A stretch of 64,000 nt of DNA from CAJBNH01 sp964447285 (GTDB lineage: Bacteria; Myxococcota_A; UBA9042), in contig CAYURO010000003.1 of assembly GCA_964447285.1 (NCBI GenBank), positions 169,554-233,553 of the forward strand, given 5' to 3'. The notes under the pieces are model-generated. The model saw only the letters and a program-made list of their open reading frames with translations. It ran no database searches and was not told the origin of the DNA. Positions 1-9,123 of the stretch are shown here, one piece after another; position 1 is the stretch's first letter; the number at the start of each line of letters is the position of its first letter. Made by a program: the position numbers and the translations under genes.

Positions 1-1
1 C

Positions 2-406
2 ACGATCTCGGTCCTTGCGGCGGACAAGGCCGTGCCGTTCAAGCTCAAGCCCATCGGCGCAAAGAAGGCGCTGGCCTGCACGGCGTGGGCGGTGGTTGGC
101 AAGGACCCGTTCGAGGCCAAGGGTTTCAAGCCGGTGGTCTGGCACGACGGCGACAAGGTGACGACCGCGCGTCTGGCCGACGACGGCACGCTGAACGATG
201 CACAGACGGCACCCGGTCATGGCGACGGCGACCGGCTAGAGACCTGGGCCGACCAGCAGACTGCCTCCATGGTCGTCGCCGTATCCGCCAAGGCCGGCTA
301 TGCCAAGCTGTTGGAGGCCCTGAACGGCGTGGCGGTGAAGTGCGGCGAGGAAGAGGGCTGTCGGATCCCGCGCACGTCGCCGATCTTCATTGCGACCTGC
401 CGTTGA
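2..406 (+). CDS. Unknown protein, 3' end only
   Basis: The reading frame is open from the window edge to a TGA at 404-406, so this is the last 134 codons of a gene that begins upstream. A GTG at 32 is an in-frame start candidate, but the residues before it read equally well as protein, so a truncated gene is more likely than a short one. The visible part has no membrane segment and no family motif I recognise. It has four Cys, including a CGEEEGC pair near the C-terminus. It converges on the leftward glycosyltransferase gene with a 26 bp gap. Confidence 0.55.
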   Translation, partial: TISVLAADKAVPFKLKPIGAKKALACTAWAVVGKDPFEAKGFKPVVWHDGDKVTTARLADDGTLNDAQTAPGHGDGDRLETWADQQTASMVVAVSAKAGYAKLLEALNGVAVKCGEEEGCRIPRTSPIFIATCR

Positions 407-432
407 CCCTCGCCACTCCCTGATCTTGCGAG

Positions 433-3318
433 CTATTCCCCGTCCGCGCCGTCCTTGTCCGGGGCGGCGTCGGGCTTGGGCTTCTGCATGTAGACGCAGG
501 CGGGTGCGGGCGGTTGCGCCTTGCGGACCCACAGCTCGATCTCTTGGGTCTTCCAGTGCTTCAGCGTGCGATCGACGAAGACCTTGTCGCGCAGGAAGTT
601 GTCGCGCTCGAACGGGCGCTTGGCCACGGACTGCGGCGCGAAGTAGGACATCGGCGCGGCGACGAAGAACTTCACGTGGTCGTCGCACACCTTGGTCCAG
701 AACTCCTGCGGCGTGACCATGCCGGTGTTGAAGACCTTGGAGTTCGTGTCGACTTCGTTGCCCGCCAACCGGCGACCGGACAGCATCGCGATCAGCGGGG
801 CGTAGTCGCTAGCTCCCGTGATCGTGTCTTGTTCCGTGGTGTTGGCGCGGACGTAGGCGGCCATCTCCTCAGCCGTCGACCACCAGCGCTTCTTGTTCCA
901 CAGGTAATGGTGCACGCCCGACTCGATGCTGCCTCGCAGGCGCACGCCTTGCCAGAACAGCGCGTGGCTCAATTCGTCGACCACGGCCGGACCGGGCGCC
1001 GGGATCCAGGGAAACTCCAACCGCTCGCCCAGGCCCTTCGAGCTGGTCACAGCCTTGAATTCGCTGGGAAACGCCTTGCGATTGGCGGCCATGTTGACAG
1101 GCACCCACGCCATCGTCAGCAGTACCGCCCCGACGGTCACCACGCCCCAGCCTGCTGTCGGCGTGAACGGGCGCGTCGGTTCCTGATCTGCGGAGGTCGG
1201 CAGCGACTCGGCCAGCATCACGACCTTGACCAGTCGCGCCACGGCGCCCATCCAGGACGCGGCCGCCATCGCAAGCGTTGGCATCAGCAGCGCGTAGTAG
1301 AAGTCATAGCGCTCCTTGAACTGTCCGAATTCAATGACGAGTGCCAGTGCCACGGCCCATATCAGCAGTGTGAACCCGCCCTCGGCCGGCTGACGCCACC
1401 AGGCGCGCGGGTTCCACAGAAGCTCCCACGAGGGCAATGCGGCGGCGGTGCGGCGGCCGGCAGCATCGGCAAGTGCTCGGACTTGCTGGACATGGTGCCG
1501 AGCGCGGTTCACGGCGATGGTCAGGACGACGCCCAACGGCGCCAGCAAGGCCAGCCACCAGTGTGCGGCGTGGTAGTAGACGTTCTTCGTGAAGTCGCCA
1601 CTGTCGAGCAACAGGAAGAAATTCGAGAGGATCGCAACGGGGCCATCGCCCGGCGGCGAGAAGCCGGGGACCTTGGCCTTCTTGGCAAAGTGGTACGTGT
1701 AGGCGCCTTGGATGTACGCGTCGCCCGCCAGCCACAGGAAGAACAGGTTCAACGTGCCCCACACGGCCAGGAACCCGAGTGTCAGCCGCGTGCCAGGGTG
1801 TCGCAGCAGTCGCCGCCACACGGGCTCACCCACCGTCGCAGCCGGGGGCAAGGGCAGGAATGCCGCCAGCACGACCGCCGCCAGATAGCCGCCCACGCCG
1901 TAGAACCCGGTCGAAGCCGCCGCACCCAACAGCAGACCGCCCAACAGGAATCGCCGTGAGAACACCGCCCACAGGCCGGCCATCATCCACGCCGTCGTCA
2001 GGTTGATGCCGGTCAGGTTGGTCGAGGCCTGCAGCACCTCGCACGACGTCCAGTACAGGGCCAGCGCCGTCAACCCCGGCCAAACGCCCAAGAACCGCCG
2101 CGCCATGCGCCAGACGAATACGCCTGCGACCGTCGCCGCCGCGACAGACAACCACTTGCCGACCAGAAAGCCCGAGCCGAGCACCAGGTACAGCAGGGCC
2201 GGCACCGCGATGTGCAAGGGCGGGTGCGCGAAGAAGAAGTCGCGGTACGGCCACAGCCCTTCGGTCCAGGACCGGGCCGCGTAGAAGTAGATGGCCTCGT
2301 CGGTGGTCGAGTAGCGCAGGCCGTTGGTCTTCAGCACCAGAAACGCAATGAGAAGCACGGTAAATACGAGAACTTCCGCGTTTCTGGTGACGACGGACAG
2401 TCCCCGCTCGCCCCAACGATGCAGCACCAGCGCAAGCGCCACCGCGGCCAGTCCTGCCACCCCCGCGACGTGCAGCGCGACACCGGGTGCGGGATGTGAC
2501 GCCACCAGCGGCCACGCCACCGGCAGCAGCAGCAGCGCGCTTGCTGCGCCCCATGCCAGCGTGCGCGACAGGTCGCGTGAGGTCGCCAACAGCACCAACA
2601 CACCTGTCGCAACTGCCGCGTGCGCTAGCGTCATCGTCGGGCCGGCCAAAGCCGTCGCGGCCAGCGTGCCTTGGGGTCCCACGGGTGCCAGCACGCCGGT
2701 CAGGGCTCCCCACACGGCGGGAGTCGAGCTGCCGACCCATCCGACAGGCAGGAACGCGACCAGCCACAAGCCAAAGGTCCCAGCGGCAAGGACGGTGCGG
2801 GCCGACAGCGACGCGGGCGCGAGTCCCAGTGCGATGGCGCCAGCGGCAGAAATGGCAGCCAAGACGGCCGGTTGCATGCCGAACAGTGGTGTCTGCAGTG
2901 GCGCCGTCCACGCGTCCAGTCCCGAGGTCGCGTCGCGCAGCCCCAGAGACAGCAGCGCGAGGGCCACCGACCCCACCAGCAGCGCATCGGCAAACTTGTC
3001 GTCCGGGCGTCGGGCAAGCCAACTGCCTCCCAGCGCAAGACCGATGGCGGCAAGCGTCACAAGCGTCGTCAGCACCCGCACCGTCGGGAAGACGGAGCCT
3101 GAGTCGGGCAGGGCGAGCGCCACCAAGGCCAGCGCGGCCGCGGCGGCCAACGCCTGAAGCCAGTGAGGCGACACTGCGGCGGCAGGGGCAGGGCCGTGGG
3201 AAGCGGGCTCTGCGGACGTAGCGTCGGCGGCAACCGGCAACGCCGCTGGGGCCGAGTCGCGGGATTCCGCAGCAGGATGGGCTGCTTCGGGGACTCGGCT
3301 GCGGGTCTTTTTGGCCAT
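433..3318 (-). CDS. Polytopic GT39-like (GT-C fold) glycosyltransferase
   Basis: A 961-residue inner-membrane protein with a Pro/Ala-rich cytoplasmic N-terminus (about 1-50), then many hydrophobic segments. An acidic loop with TTDEAIYF lies near residue 340, followed by WPYRDFFFAHPPLH. This arrangement is typical of PMT/ArnT-type enzymes that move a sugar from a polyprenyl-phosphate donor on the outer face of the membrane, where the loop Asp/Glu acts in catalysis. A soluble C-terminal region (about 700-961) follows. The ATG lies 3 nt after the meaB stop, so it is probably translated as the last gene of the leftward run. Donor and acceptor cannot be read from the sequence. Confidence 0.75.
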   Translation of the reverse strand: MAKKTRSRVPEAAHPAAESRDSAPAALPVAADATSAEPASHGPAPAAAVSPHWLQALAAAAALALVALALPDSGSVFPTVRVLTTLVTLAAIGLALGGSWLARRPDDKFADALLVGSVALALLSLGLRDATSGLDAWTAPLQTPLFGMQPAVLAAISAAGAIALGLAPASLSARTVLAAGTFGLWLVAFLPVGWVGSSTPAVWGALTGVLAPVGPQGTLAATALAGPTMTLAHAAVATGVLVLLATSRDLSRTLAWGAASALLLLPVAWPLVASHPAPGVALHVAGVAGLAAVALALVLHRWGERGLSVVTRNAEVLVFTVLLIAFLVLKTNGLRYSTTDEAIYFYAARSWTEGLWPYRDFFFAHPPLHIAVPALLYLVLGSGFLVGKWLSVAAATVAGVFVWRMARRFLGVWPGLTALALYWTSCEVLQASTNLTGINLTTAWMMAGLWAVFSRRFLLGGLLLGAAASTGFYGVGGYLAAVVLAAFLPLPPAATVGEPVWRRLLRHPGTRLTLGFLAVWGTLNLFFLWLAGDAYIQGAYTYHFAKKAKVPGFSPPGDGPVAILSNFFLLLDSGDFTKNVYYHAAHWWLALLAPLGVVLTIAVNRARHHVQQVRALADAAGRRTAAALPSWELLWNPRAWWRQPAEGGFTLLIWAVALALVIEFGQFKERYDFYYALLMPTLAMAAASWMGAVARLVKVVMLAESLPTSADQEPTRPFTPTAGWGVVTVGAVLLTMAWVPVNMAANRKAFPSEFKAVTSSKGLGERLEFPWIPAPGPAVVDELSHALFWQGVRLRGSIESGVHHYLWNKKRWWSTAEEMAAYVRANTTEQDTITGASDYAPLIAMLSGRRLAGNEVDTNSKVFNTGMVTPQEFWTKVCDDHVKFFVAAPMSYFAPQSVAKRPFERDNFLRDKVFVDRTLKHWKTQEIELWVRKAQPPAPACVYMQKPKPDAAPDKDGADGE

Positions 3319-3321
3319 GGG

Positions 3322-4296
3322 TCAGCTTCCGCGGGGTTCGGCGCCGGGCGGCCGCGCAATCGCCTGGAGCATCGCGCGGTCGGCGGCGGAGTAGGGGTCG
3401 CGTTTGCGGTCGGCGACTTCCGCGACGAGATCCCGGCCGTCGGCGGTGGCGGTCAGCCAGCGATGCGCCATGCGGGTACAGGTCTCGCGCACAAGGCCGG
3501 TAACGACGAATGCGGCGCGGGCGCGTTCCCGCTCGGCGCGCGTGGGGCTCGAAGTCAGGAATTGGCCGTGGCGCTGGATTTCCTCGCCCAGCAGGTCGAT
3601 GCCCTCTCCCCGCGACGCGATGGTGCGCACGATGGGCGGCATCCACTCTGGCATCTCGGACAACAGCATCTGCAAGCCGCGGAGATCACTGACAGTCCGG
3701 TCGGCGCCATCGACATCGGCCTTGTTGACCACGAACACGTCTGCGATCTCGAGGATGCCCGCCTTGATCGCCTGAATGTCGTCGCCCATGCCCGGCACCA
3801 TCACGACGACGGTGGTGTCGGCGGTGCGCACGATGTCGATCTCGTCCTGACCCACGCCCACGGTCTCGACCAGCACGACGTCGTAGCCCATCGCGTCCAT
3901 CACGTGGACCATCTCGCTGGTCGACCGCGACAGACCGCCCAGTGCGCCCCGGGTGGCAAGTGAGCGAATGAAGACACCGGGGTCGGCCGCGTGCTCCATC
4001 ATCCGGATGCGGTCGCCCAGAATCGCGCCGCCAGAGAAGGGGCTGGAAGGATCCACAGCCAGCACGCCCACTTTCAGACCTTGACGGCGGTAGTGACCGA
4101 CCAGCCGACTGCACAGCGTGGACTTGCCAGAGCCGGGGTTGCCGGTCAGACCGATGACGCGGGCTCGCCCGGTGTGGGGGTAAAGCAGGCGCAGGACATC
4201 GGTCGCGCCCGGCTCTCGGTCGTCCAGCATCCGCATCAGGCGGGCGCCCGCGCGAAGGTCTCCGGAGAGGATGGCAGCGGCGGCTTGCTCGCGCAT
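3322..4296 (-). CDS. meaB: MeaB/ArgK-type GTPase, methylmalonyl-CoA mutase chaperone
   Basis: A 324-residue G3E-family GTPase that in characterised systems loads and protects the adenosylcobalamin cofactor of methylmalonyl-CoA mutase. The P-loop GNPGSGKST is at about 53-60, the Walker-B-like ETVGVGQDE near 144, and the NKAD base-specificity motif near 190. The ATG overlaps the stop of the upstream barrel gene by 1 nt (TGATG), which suggests coupled translation. A stand-alone mutase B12-binding domain is encoded at 50958-51413 in this window, which supports an active propionyl/methylmalonyl-CoA route. Family assignment is firm. Confidence 0.93.
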   Translation of the reverse strand: MREQAAAAILSGDLRAGARLMRMLDDREPGATDVLRLLYPHTGRARVIGLTGNPGSGKSTLCSRLVGHYRRQGLKVGVLAVDPSSPFSGGAILGDRIRMMEHAADPGVFIRSLATRGALGGLSRSTSEMVHVMDAMGYDVVLVETVGVGQDEIDIVRTADTTVVVMVPGMGDDIQAIKAGILEIADVFVVNKADVDGADRTVSDLRGLQMLLSEMPEWMPPIVRTIASRGEGIDLLGEEIQRHGQFLTSSPTRAERERARAAFVVTGLVRETCTRMAHRWLTATADGRDLVAEVADRKRDPYSAADRAMLQAIARPPGAEPRGS

Positions 4297-5165
4297 CAGA
4301 ACTCTGCGCCAACCTTGACCGTGACCACGTTGAGTCCGTCGGTGAACGACCGCAGGAACTCCGCACCCAACTGGGCGCGCATCACGACCGTGCGCAGACC
4401 CACCGCGGCGCGGTGTCCCAAGGCCTCAGAGACGTTGCCCCAACTGCCGAATTCCTCGACGACGATCACGTCGGGGCGTACCGCATTCTCGTCGGCGAAC
4501 GTTAGCAGTTGGTGTGTGCCGACGTAGGTATACGTCATCGAGTAGCCCAGCCACGGCTCCAGCGTCATGATGCCGGCGATGCCGAAAGACTTGGAAATTG
4601 CAGCGTCGGCGCCCACGATGAACATGTCGACGTCCGAGTTGCTCAGCACGGTGTTGAGGCTGGCGCGCACGCCCAAGTCCGGGATGTACTTGAAGCCGTC
4701 GATCAGCGAGACGCCCAGCTCAGCGCCAAACGCCCACAGGTCCGAGTCGTTCAGATTCGTCAGCACCGTGCCGATGTGTGTCTGATGCGGCAGACCCTTG
4801 CGCACCCGCAGCTGGCCGCTGGTGACAAGGCTCTTGGGGGCATCGGCGGCCTTCTGCCAGTACTCAGCTTTGTCGTGGATGCCAATCCAACTGCTCTCGA
4901 ACGTGGCGCTGTAGCCCAAGGGTCCGCCGGATGCGCCCGGACCCAACATGCGGGGCCCCAGGGCCAGTCCGATCTCGCGCATCAGGGAGTTGTAGCCCTC
5001 CTGTTGCACGCGCTGCAGGGCAGTGGTCTGGGTGCCCGCAAAGAACTTCTCCAGATGCAAGTCCAGCGGACCGGCGAACGCGGGCACGGAAAGGCCCATC
5101 GCCGCAGGCACAAGCAGTGCGGTGACGAGGACCCGGACCACCGATTGCCGCTGCGTTCCACCCAT
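4296..5165 (-). CDS. Predicted outer-membrane beta-barrel protein
   Basis: A 289-residue protein. The ATG at 5165 begins a clear signal peptide of about 32 residues ending in VPAFA before GPLDLH. The mature part alternates polar and hydrophobic residues and ends in VKVGAEF; a C-terminal Phe is the usual outer-membrane insertion signal for beta-barrels. No enzymatic motif was found. The frame stays open far upstream inside the kamA gene, but that part is antisense-like shadow without homology. It sits 122 bp after kamA and overlaps meaB by 1 nt. The barrel call is an inference from the signal peptide and terminal pattern; specific function unknown. Confidence 0.65.
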   Translation of the reverse strand: MGGTQRQSVVRVLVTALLVPAAMGLSVPAFAGPLDLHLEKFFAGTQTTALQRVQQEGYNSLMREIGLALGPRMLGPGASGGPLGYSATFESSWIGIHDKAEYWQKAADAPKSLVTSGQLRVRKGLPHQTHIGTVLTNLNDSDLWAFGAELGVSLIDGFKYIPDLGVRASLNTVLSNSDVDMFIVGADAAISKSFGIAGIMTLEPWLGYSMTYTYVGTHQLLTFADENAVRPDVIVVEEFGSWGNVSEALGHRAAVGLRTVVMRAQLGAEFLRSFTDGLNVVTVKVGAEF

Positions 5166-5287
5166 GTGCCGTCTCCGCGCGCGATTGTCGCCGCTCTCCC
5201 GCCTGAATGCGGACCGTTGCGGCATTGTGGCCAAGCGTGGCCGCGATGTCCACAGACAGCCGATACCTGCAGATGGGCCTGTGGGGG

Positions 5288-6724
5288 TCAGCGGGTGGGC
5301 AGCCGCGCTCTCGCGTTGGTCGCCGCCTCGTCCTTCATGCGCTGCCGCTCGACGGGATCCGCCCAGCGTGCCTGCACTTCCGGCGCAAGTGTCTCGACGG
5401 GGTCGAAGAAGTAGAACAGGCGGTCGGGGTCGACGTTGGGGCTGCGGAACAGCGCGATGCCGTTGTGACGGTCGTAGTACTCGAAGCTGTGCGCGTCGCG
5501 CTTGCCGCCGCCGCCCAAGGTGTCGACGACGAACGTGGGGGTGTTGAAGCCAGCGGTCGAGCCACGGACCTCCTTCTCGATGTCGATCGCCGTCTGCAGC
5601 GTGGTGCGCAGATCCTCGACACCCTTCACCAAGTCGTGGACGTAGACGTAGTACGGGTGCACGCCGATGTGGCCCAGACGCTTGACCAGCAGCTTCATCG
5701 ACTCGGTGGTGTCGTTCACGCCGCGCTGCAACACCGACTGGTTGCGCACGAACACGCCCTTTTCCAGCAGCTTGCCGATGGCCTCGCGGGTGATCCACGT
5801 GATCTCGTTGGCGTGGTTGAAGTGCGTATGCAGCACCACGTCCTTGCGACGGGCGCGACCAAATTCCACCACGTCGACCAAGGCTTGCGTCCACTCGGTG
5901 TCGGTCAGCAGCTTCTGCGGCATCACCGCGGGGCCCTTGGTGGCGTAGCGCAGGCGCTTGACGTTGGGCAGCGCCAGCAACCGCTCGCCGATCAAGCGGA
6001 TGTGCTTGGCGGGCAGGTTGTAGACGTCGCCACCCGACAGCACGATGTCCTCGAGCTCGGGGCGGCTGGCGATGTAGGCGAAGATCTTCTCCCACCGCGT
6101 TGCATCGGCGTTGAGGTGCACCTTGTCGACCATCCCCGTGTCGAGTCCGACGGCGTAAGAGCGCGTGCAGAAACGGCAATACACGGGGCAGGTGTCCAGC
6201 GCCAGGAACAGCGCCTTGTCGGGATAGCGGTGCGTCAGGCCTGGCACTGGCGAGTCGTCCTGCTCGTGCAGGCTGTCGAGCGTCAGCTCCGGGTGGTCGG
6301 GCAGCAGGCGCGACGCCAGTGGGATGAACTGCCGACGCAGCGGGTCCTCGTAGGGCCGCGTCCAGTCGATCAGGCTCATCAGATAGGGCGAAACCCGCAC
6401 GCTCATGGGCGAATTGGCGAACCCGGCCTCAGCGTCGGCGATGAACTCGGCGGGGGCGATGCCCTGAATGGCCTCGAGCAGCTTGTCGATGCGCGTGATC
6501 GAGTTGCGGCCCTGCCAGCGAAAGTCCAGGAAGGTGGCTTCGTCGACGTCGCGCCAGGCGGGCAGCACCTGCCAGAACGCGCCTTCGCGCAGATCGCCGT
6601 GGGCCATCGAGCCGGCGGGAGCGGTCGGCCTCACGCGGGCGGGGGCGGCGATGGAGAGCGTCGGGTCGGACACATGTCCTCCGGTTTGGGTCGCGGCGGC
6701 GACGGGAGCGTCGTTCGTGTTCAT
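5288..6724 (-). CDS. kamA: KamA-family radical SAM aminomutase (lysine 2,3-aminomutase-like)
   Basis: A 478-residue protein related to PLP-dependent lysine 2,3-aminomutase, which interconverts lysine and beta-lysine by radical chemistry. The radical SAM cluster CPVYCRFC is at about 178-185. VLSGGDVYNL matches the SAM-binding glycine motif, and PTFVVDTLGGGGK near 405 holds the PLP-binding Lys. I chose the ATG at 6724. A start at 6799 in the same frame would add 25 Pro/Ser-rich residues, and neither start has a strong ribosome-binding site. It follows an ArsA gene by 84 bp. Substrate is not certain, because KamA relatives also act on glutamate or on EF-P. Confidence 0.85.
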   Translation of the reverse strand: MNTNDAPVAAATQTGGHVSDPTLSIAAPARVRPTAPAGSMAHGDLREGAFWQVLPAWRDVDEATFLDFRWQGRNSITRIDKLLEAIQGIAPAEFIADAEAGFANSPMSVRVSPYLMSLIDWTRPYEDPLRRQFIPLASRLLPDHPELTLDSLHEQDDSPVPGLTHRYPDKALFLALDTCPVYCRFCTRSYAVGLDTGMVDKVHLNADATRWEKIFAYIASRPELEDIVLSGGDVYNLPAKHIRLIGERLLALPNVKRLRYATKGPAVMPQKLLTDTEWTQALVDVVEFGRARRKDVVLHTHFNHANEITWITREAIGKLLEKGVFVRNQSVLQRGVNDTTESMKLLVKRLGHIGVHPYYVYVHDLVKGVEDLRTTLQTAIDIEKEVRGSTAGFNTPTFVVDTLGGGGKRDAHSFEYYDRHNGIALFRSPNVDPDRLFYFFDPVETLAPEVQARWADPVERQRMKDEAATNARARLPTR

Positions 6725-6808
6725 GGAGAAAAAACCTCGCGGGCCCTTGGACTTGCTGCGGCTGAGGGGCGGGGGGAGGCATGGCCCGGGCCGGTCCAAG
6801 GGAGGTCG

Positions 6809-8056
6809 CTAGGGTACCACGCCGGGGCGGACACCGTCGAGCAGCCGGGCCCCCAGGTCGCGCAGCTCGGTCAGCGTGTGCACGTCGCCCTCGCGCTCAG
6901 CAGCCACCGCACAGAACCCGTGCGGCTCAGAAAGCCGTTGCAGGGCAAGGATGTGCGCCTCGTCCGCTTGGCTCAGGTGGTGCAAGCCCGCGGCGGCCTG
7001 ATCGAGTCGCCGGCTCATCGCGTCCGCACGCGCCGCATCCATGCCCGATCGCTGCAGCCGGCCGCGCAGGTCGCCCATCGCCACGTCTCGACCGTCCCCG
7101 CCGCCAAAGCCGTCCGGCACCTGCAGCACGCGGTTGACGACAAAGCCCGCGAACGGCAGCCCCTGAGTTCGCAGCTCTGTCTGCAGGTGCTTGGCCTCGC
7201 GCAGGGCGGTCGCCCCCGGTGTCGTGACCAGCAGAAACCGCGTGCCGGGTGACCGCAGCATCCGGTCGGTCTCCCGGGCGCGCTCGGCCATCTTGGGCAT
7301 CACATCGCGAAACGACACGAAAAACTGTGCAATGTCTGGCAGGGTCTCGCCGCCGACCAGCCGACCCATGACGGCCATCGCCATCGAACCGCCGGCCCCC
7401 AGCAGCGAGAACTTCTTCTTCTCTCCCGGCTGTGGCACCCGCGAAAACCACCGCAGGACCCGCTCGTTGATGAAGGCCGACAACGTGCCGCCCGCGCGCA
7501 GGAAATCGACGGCGTTTTGCATCGGCGGCGTGTCCAGCACCAGCAGGTCGTAGCGGTTCTCGGCCAAGAGCGAGGCGATCAGCTCCAGCGCCACGTAGTC
7601 CGGCGACGACGACAGCATCGGCAACAGGGCCCGGTACACCCGATTGCCCATCACTTGGTCGCGCAGCGAGGGGTCCGGCAGCAGGCGCTCGACCATCAGC
7701 TCGGCACCCGACTCGGCGTCCAGCATCATCGCGTGCAGGGTGCCGGTGGGTGGATCCTGACCGAGATCAGTCAGTTGGCGGGTCAGGCGCGGCAGGATCT
7801 CCAGAGGCGTGTTGGCCGGCACCGTCTCGCCCAGCAGCCCCAGCGCTTGTAACAGCCGCTGCGCCGGGTCGATGGTCAGCACCAGCACCCGCCGACCCAT
7901 GCACGCGGCCGTCAGCGCCAGCGCCGCCGCTGTCGTCGTCTTGCCCACGCCACCGCTGCCGGCCAGTACAAGCAATCGAGTCTGCTGCAGCACGTCAGCC
8001 AGTGGACCAGGGCCGTGTCTCGTTTCGATAGAATGGACAGGGACTTGGAAGGTCAC
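6809..8056 (-). CDS. ArsA/GET3-family ATPase (first of a pair)
   Basis: A 415-residue P-loop ATPase. The deviant Walker A GSGGVGKTT is at about 33-41, with VLTIDPAQRL after it and the switch-like LVLDTPP about 150 residues downstream. Relatives include the ArsA arsenite-pump ATPase and the GET3 tail-anchored-protein factor. In bacteria outside ars operons their role is mostly unknown. Its ATG overlaps the stop of the next ATPase gene by 4 nt (ATGA), so the two are almost certainly co-translated. The arsenic genes at 62-64 kb are far away, so arsenic transport is not implied. Confidence 0.85.
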   Translation of the reverse strand: MTFQVPVHSIETRHGPGPLADVLQQTRLLVLAGSGGVGKTTTAAALALTAACMGRRVLVLTIDPAQRLLQALGLLGETVPANTPLEILPRLTRQLTDLGQDPPTGTLHAMMLDAESGAELMVERLLPDPSLRDQVMGNRVYRALLPMLSSSPDYVALELIASLLAENRYDLLVLDTPPMQNAVDFLRAGGTLSAFINERVLRWFSRVPQPGEKKKFSLLGAGGSMAMAVMGRLVGGETLPDIAQFFVSFRDVMPKMAERARETDRMLRSPGTRFLLVTTPGATALREAKHLQTELRTQGLPFAGFVVNRVLQVPDGFGGGDGRDVAMGDLRGRLQRSGMDAARADAMSRRLDQAAAGLHHLSQADEAHILALQRLSEPHGFCAVAAEREGDVHTLTELRDLGARLLDGVRPGVVP

Positions 8057-9123
8057 GCGGCGCCCCTGAGCGAGGGAGCCAGCCGTCGTGCCAGCAGGTC
8101 GATGGCGTCCAGCGGCAGCTCGCGGCGGAACAGAAAGGGCAACTCGAGGACCGGGCGGCCGGTGCGCCGCAGCTCAGGCAGAAAGCCGCGCGATTTCCGG
8201 TGCCGCTCTCCCAGCAGCCGCGCCGCCCAAAGCCAGCGGTCGTCCGTCGCCCCAGACTCGCCCGTCTCCATCGCGCGCGACAGCGCGTCGAGCTCGGCAG
8301 GATCCAGCAATTCCGGGTACATACCATTCAGCACGAAGGCGGCGGCGCGCAGGCCAAAGCGCGTTTGCAGGGTGTGGTGCAGCTCCAGCGTCTCAACGAC
8401 GGGCATCTCCTCCGGGCGCGTCACCAGGACCAGTCCGGTGCGTTGGCCATCCGAGATCAGCTGCTGCATCCCGTCGGCGTAGGTGGCGACCGGTCCGAAC
8501 GGCAGCATCTGCGACAACGCCTTGGGGATCGCGCACATGCCGACGACGAAGCCGCTGGTGGGCAGGTCGCACACGATCAGGTCCCAGGTGCGGTCACCCG
8601 ACTGACCCTGCTCAGCTTCCAGACGCCACAGGCGATACAGGAACAGAATCGAGCGAATGGCCGGCATCGCCTGGAAGAAGCCCTCGACCGCCTTGTTGCG
8701 CAGGGCCAGTTGCACGAGCGCGGGAATGCGGAGCTGCTGCAGGAAGAACGCTCGCAGGGCCTCGTGGGCGTCGATGCGCGCAACCGACAGGTTCGGCCCG
8801 ACCGACACGGGCTGCGGACCCAACGTCTCCAAACCGAACAGCGGCGCGGCGCGAGAGACGGGCTCGACTTCCAGCAGCAACACGCGCTTGCCGGTATCTG
8901 CGGCGGCCCTGGCGAGCGCGAGCGCGACGGTCGACTTGCCCACGCCACCCTTGCCGGTGACGAGAAGCACTGCGCGATCCAGGAGCTGTGGCGCTTGGGA
9001 CGGGTCGGCGGCCCGAGTAGGGTCCGGTTGGTCTTGAGGTGGGAGCATTGCCGCAACAGGATAGTCTGCGCGGGGCGCTCCCACAACGTCGGCCCGGGTC
9101 GCGACAGGACCAGGATTGGCCAT
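8053..9123 (-). CDS. ArsA/GET3-family ATPase (second of a pair)
   Basis: A 356-residue paralogue of the preceding ATPase. Walker A GKGGVGKST is at about 57-65, LLLEVEPVSRA follows, and LIVCDLPTSGF fills the switch II position, with Leu-Pro where typical ArsA has Thr-Pro-Pro. The N-terminal 45 residues are Pro/Asp-rich and poorly conserved in type; a second ATG at residue 26 is an alternative start. Gene overlaps on both sides (1 nt with the EI24 gene, 4 nt with the other ATPase) argue that two different subunits are made together, as in two-domain ArsA split over two genes. Confidence 0.83.
   Translation of the reverse strand: MANPGPVATRADVVGAPRADYPVAAMLPPQDQPDPTRAADPSQAPQLLDRAVLLVTGKGGVGKSTVALALARAAADTGKRVLLLEVEPVSRAAPLFGLETLGPQPVSVGPNLSVARIDAHEALRAFFLQQLRIPALVQLALRNKAVEGFFQAMPAIRSILFLYRLWRLEAEQGQSGDRTWDLIVCDLPTSGFVVGMCAIPKALSQMLPFGPVATYADGMQQLISDGQRTGLVLVTRPEEMPVVETLELHHTLQTRFGLRAAAFVLNGMYPELLDPAELDALSRAMETGESGATDDRWLWAARLLGERHRKSRGFLPELRRTGRPVLELPFLFRRELPLDAIDLLARRLAPSLRGAA

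Noticed and set aside
5166..6179. N-terminal extension of the barrel gene into kamA
   Set aside because: The extra residues are a frame shadow of kamA. A typical signal peptide starts at 5165.
5207..7252. A 681-codon open frame on the plus strand
   Set aside because: Antisense shadow of kamA and the ArsA gene, with no family motif.
6809..9123. ArsA pair as part of arsenic resistance
   Set aside because: No arsB, arsC, arsD or arsR nearby. The arsenic operon at 62-64 kb uses ACR3, which needs no ATPase.
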